Of a DNA stretch of 64,000 nucleotides, positions 61,366-64,000 are shown one piece after another (positions within the stretch are counted from its first letter, which is position 1; each line of letters begins with the position of its first letter). The DNA lies in the NCBI GenBank assembly GCA_019638575.1, contig JAHBTN010000006.1, positions 62,001 to 126,000 on the forward strand, in the 5' to 3' direction. This DNA is from Ferruginibacter sp. (lineage in GTDB: Bacteria > Bacteroidota > Bacteroidia > Chitinophagales > Chitinophagaceae). Position numbers and translations under genes: made by a program. The notes below the pieces were generated by a model. The model was not told where the DNA came from. It made no database searches and worked only from the letters and a program-made list of their open reading frames with translations.

Positions 61366-63609
61366 TTACAGGTTGGTAACAAATATATTTTCTGCAATTG
61401 CACCGCTGTTGGTTAGCGAATTATTTTTTTGCTGATGATCGGCTCTTACTTTATCCTCGTACAAAATTGTATTGGAGTGTGGGTTACAATTTGTAAAAAT
61501 ATTATCACTTACCATCGATTCCTGAACACCGTACAGCCTTATCAATTCATAATCGTTACGGCAGTTGGTAATTTTATTATTGCTGAACAATAGTTTTGGC
61601 CCCATAGTGCTTTCATCGTTACCGCCACGGTACATGTTTAGCAGGCTGCCTACATTGTTTTCAAAATTACAGTTGCTAATCACCATCTCTTCAGTATTAT
61701 AAAAACCTTTATTATCGTTTTCGTCTTTTAAACTGAAAATAGGCCCTGTTATTCTATTAAAGCTTGTATTGGTAACCGAAATAATGTTTGCAAATGAGTT
61801 TTTTTGAATGTTACAAAAAGCAATCACATCCATTCCTGTAAACTGGCAGTTGTTGATATAGATACTGAAATAATTGCAACTGCCGGCTGAATCAGTATTG
61901 ATGAATTGGTTAAATGCAAGTGTATCCGTCATCAGGTTAAGGTTTTCTAAACTGAGCGTATTGCTGCCTGTTATTTCAAAAAAATTAATAAGGTTATGAT
62001 CTGATGAAAAAGCAATTTGCCTGTTGGGGCCGTTGATACGGGTGTTTGCAGTTACCTGTAATGGTTTGCTAAAAAAATACCAGTTGCCTGTTAGTTCAAT
62101 ATCAACCTGCCCACTGCCCGATGATAAAGCTGCATACACTTCATTGGCATCTTTACATTTAAAAACTTTGGCATTGCCTGTTTCCTTTGCCACAGTTTCT
62201 TTCCAGGAGGTTCCCATTTGCGTACTGTTATTGTACAAATGCATGAAATACGAAAGATTTTCACAGCCTGCCAGTTTTGGAAATGTTTCTTTTAGCCTTG
62301 TACTTTCAAGGTTACGCATCGCATCGGGTAAAATGTTTACCGATTTTTTTGCTACGTTAGGAAAATCGTAGCTGTCCCATTTAGATAATTTTATTTTAGT
62401 TTTTTCAAACCCCTTAATGGTATGTACATTTTGTTTGTTGCTGATGAAATTATTGGCAAAATAAATGCTATCGGTAGGGCTGTATTGATTAAATAATACA
62501 TTGCTGCCCGGGTTATAAAATACATTGTTGAAAATATAAACATTTATAGGTTGTACTGTGCGTTCTGTATCGGCGCCTTCGCCAAGGCTAACAGGGCTGC
62601 AGTTGTAAAAAGTATTGTTTGCAATTACTGCATCACGTACAGCCAGGTACCTGTGTGGCGGCGAATTAAATACACCGTTCATAATTGCCAGCGGCGATTT
62701 AAAACCCTTGCCTACGCAGTTATAAAAATAATTATTTACAATCCAGTTGCCTTCATTAATTACACGTACACCGCCAGAGCCTCTTTTACCGTTGCCCCAA
62801 AAAATATTTCCTTCTACAGTGTTGTTATTGCCATGCCGCAATACTACACTGCCCTGGCACTCTTTAAAAACATTGTTTCTTACCACGTTGCCACACGATT
62901 TGATGGAAACAATCTCAGTTTCTCCATCGCAATGTTCAAAAAAGTTATTGCTTATAACCGTATTGCTGTAAAAAGTGCAATGCTGCGATACACCAACCCT
63001 TATTATTTCTCCGCCATTGCTGCCCAGTGGTATTCTTTTACCAAAATAATTGCTGTCGATGCTATGGTTGTTTTGCCGGCTCCTGTCATCATCTAATATA
63101 ACGGCAACCAATACACCCAGGTTGGTCTTATCAATAAAATTACAATGATCTACCCGGTTGTTTTTACCATAAAAGGCCACCCAGTAATTTTCTTTTTTAC
63201 GGTTTGTATTGTTGAAACTTTTTATTGTGCAATTGGTAATACGGCAGTTGTTTGCAACTATTTTTCTTTTCCTGAATTCCCATACGCTACCGGTAGATGC
63301 AAAACCATTTGTAAAAAACAATCCTTCAACAATAATATAACTACCACCCAGCCTTAAGCTGCTTTTGCCTGTTATAGTTACCCGGCCGTTTGTCTCTGCT
63401 TTAAAAACTATCGGTTGCTTAGCATTGCCCCGGCAGCTAAGTATCATATCAAGGTTTTGCCATTCGCCGTTTTTAAGCAAGATTGTATCGCCGGGTTTTG
63501 CATCTTCATTAGCAGCCCTAAGTTCTTCTGCATTGGTAACAATAATTTTTTTTGCCTGAACTGATGAACAGCATAATAAAAGAAAAAAAATCAGTGAATG
63601 CTTTATCAT
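61366..63609 (-). CDS. Polysaccharide lyase family 6 (alginate lyase/chondroitinase-B type)
   Basis: 747 residues, secreted (signal ends SSVQAKK). N-terminal beta-helix with the PL6 active-site set: Glu230 and Glu232 (GETEIVSIK) for calcium, catalytic Lys237 and Arg258 (SVVLRHGNNN). The C-terminal ~300 residues are a second beta-helix, as in two-domain alginate lyases. It cleaves uronic-acid polysaccharides such as alginate by beta-elimination. The LacI-type gene 9 bases upstream on the same strand suggests cotranscription and sugar-responsive control. Confidence 0.93.
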   Translation of the reverse strand: MIKHSLIFFLLLCCSSVQAKKIIVTNAEELRAANEDAKPGDTILLKNGEWQNLDMILSCRGNAKQPIVFKAETNGRVTITGKSSLRLGGSYIIVEGLFFTNGFASTGSVWEFRKRKIVANNCRITNCTIKSFNNTNRKKENYWVAFYGKNNRVDHCNFIDKTNLGVLVAVILDDDRSRQNNHSIDSNYFGKRIPLGSNGGEIIRVGVSQHCTFYSNTVISNNFFEHCDGETEIVSIKSCGNVVRNNVFKECQGSVVLRHGNNNTVEGNIFWGNGKRGSGGVRVINEGNWIVNNYFYNCVGKGFKSPLAIMNGVFNSPPHRYLAVRDAVIANNTFYNCSPVSLGEGADTERTVQPINVYIFNNVFYNPGSNVLFNQYSPTDSIYFANNFISNKQNVHTIKGFEKTKIKLSKWDSYDFPNVAKKSVNILPDAMRNLESTRLKETFPKLAGCENLSYFMHLYNNSTQMGTSWKETVAKETGNAKVFKCKDANEVYAALSSGSGQVDIELTGNWYFFSKPLQVTANTRINGPNRQIAFSSDHNLINFFEITGSNTLSLENLNLMTDTLAFNQFINTDSAGSCNYFSIYINNCQFTGMDVIAFCNIQKNSFANIISVTNTSFNRITGPIFSLKDENDNKGFYNTEEMVISNCNFENNVGSLLNMYRGGNDESTMGPKLLFSNNKITNCRNDYELIRLYGVQESMVSDNIFTNCNPHSNTILYEDKVRADHQQKNNSLTNSGAIAENIFVTNL

Positions 63610-63618
63610 ACTATTTAT

Positions 63619-64000
63619 TTAGTGTTTAATTTTTTTTTGAGAAGATTGCCTTATGTGCAGTTTTGTTTTAAGAACTTTTTCAACATTACTCATGTCTTCC
63701 TTGTTGTGCATACATTCAATAAAAAGTTTGGCGGTTGTTTTTCCCATTTCAAAAAAAGGTTGCTCTACACTTGAGATGGTAGGAGATACCAGGTTCAGTA
63801 TGGGTTCGTCGTTAAAACCAACAAGGCCTATATCATCGGGCATTATCAATCCTTTCTTTTTAATTGCCAGCATGGCGCCAATGGCCATGCGGTCGCTGAT
63901 GGTGAAAATTGCATCGGGCCTTTTTTTCATCGATAATAACTCTTCCGTTGCAAAAAATGCATAGTCCTGGTTAAAATCGCAATGCATAATAAGGCTGGGG
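63619..64000 (-). CDS. LacI family transcriptional regulator, C-terminal part (cut by window end)
   Basis: Only the last ~127 residues of the sensor domain are present: RPDAIFTISDRMAIGAMLAIKKKG, DDIGLVGFNDEPIL, SPTISSVEQPFFEMGKTTAKLF, the LacI/periplasmic-binding-protein fold. The frame stays open to the window edge (PSLI before the first Met), so the DNA-binding half is outside. Located 9 bases upstream of PL6 on the same strand, it is the likely regulator of that gene. Confidence 0.9.
   Translation of the reverse strand, partial: PSLIMHCDFNQDYAFFATEELLSMKKRPDAIFTISDRMAIGAMLAIKKKGLIMPDDIGLVGFNDEPILNLVSPTISSVEQPFFEMGKTTAKLFIECMHNKEDMSNVEKVLKTKLHIRQSSQKKIKH

Noticed and set aside
62551-63096. 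181-residue + strand frame
   Set aside because: Antisense to the PL6 active-site region; no independent coding signal.
1-64000. CRISPR arrays, insertion sequences, rRNA
   Set aside because: No regularly spaced repeats, no transposase-like ORFs and no rRNA signatures were seen on either strand.

Overview
The window looks like chromosomal DNA of a Bacteroidota bacterium, most likely of the Chitinophagaceae or a close relative. The evidence is low GC with A/T-rich intergenic regions, a SusC/SusD pair, a type IX secretion (T9SS) C-terminal domain, -7 boxes of the form TAnnTTTG, little Shine-Dalgarno signal, and Bacteroidota-typical families (WG-repeat proteins, the small family mislabelled ABC transporter ATPase, DHCW cupin, DnaQ/GIY-YIG fusion). 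No phage, insertion sequence, CRISPR array or rRNA is visible. The genes at both edges are cut by the window.

Layout. 1-6.2 kb: end of a cysteine desulfurase, a TPR protein and partner, a membrane protein, an M13 peptidase, and a cysteine-rich Fe-S protein operon. 6.3-7.3 kb: an ATP-grasp protein. 7.3-11.1 kb: a tight four-gene operon (UbiA-type prenyltransferase, type III polyketide synthase, methyltransferase, FAD oxidoreductase) that looks like a prenylated or alkylated phenolic/quinone pathway. 11.4-15.6 kb: YceI, LysE, cupin, DnaQ/GIY-YIG nuclease, CDF transporter. 15.6-20.7 kb: a T9SS-exported beta-helix protein, a VIT1-type metal transporter, and ornithine aminotransferase preceded by a candidate leader peptide plus terminator-like hairpin. 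20.7-27 kb: housekeeping genes (ispE, bifunctional nuclease, etfBA, TPR, tilS, rhomboid, rlmH). 27.2-33.6 kb: a ROK regulator followed by SusC and SusD, a glycan-uptake locus. 34-43 kb: acetyltransferase, esterase, two divergent WG-repeat proteins, a frameshifted gene remnant, a serine hydrolase, and a Tat-type protein with a CFI-box-like C-terminus. 43.3-50.6 kb: a tricorn-like protease, a Gfo/Idh oxidoreductase, and GH88 and DUF2264/GH154 uronic-acid enzymes. 50.6-51.05 kb: a GIY-YIG nuclease gene, an intact tRNA-Arg and a broken tRNA copy that share the same tRNA 5' sequence. 51.1-54.2 kb: GCS2-type carboxylate-amine ligase, ATP-grasp ligase and a divergent esterase. 54.8-57.4 kb: a three-gene operon with an FMN glutamate-synthase-like enzyme and a Rnk/GreA-type factor. 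57.5-59.1 kb: acyl-CoA carboxylase beta subunit. 59.2-64 kb: DinB-like protein, beta-helix protein, PL6 polysaccharide lyase and a LacI-type regulator, consistent with an alginate-type polysaccharide locus.

The strongest leads are the GIY-YIG/tRNA repeat structure (50588-51043), the leader ORF and hairpin before the ornithine aminotransferase gene (20548-20688), the type III PKS/UbiA operon, the GCS2/ATP-grasp/esterase cluster, and the divergent WG-repeat pair with a perfect palindrome at one start. All functional names rest on motif reading by eye; no database search was run.
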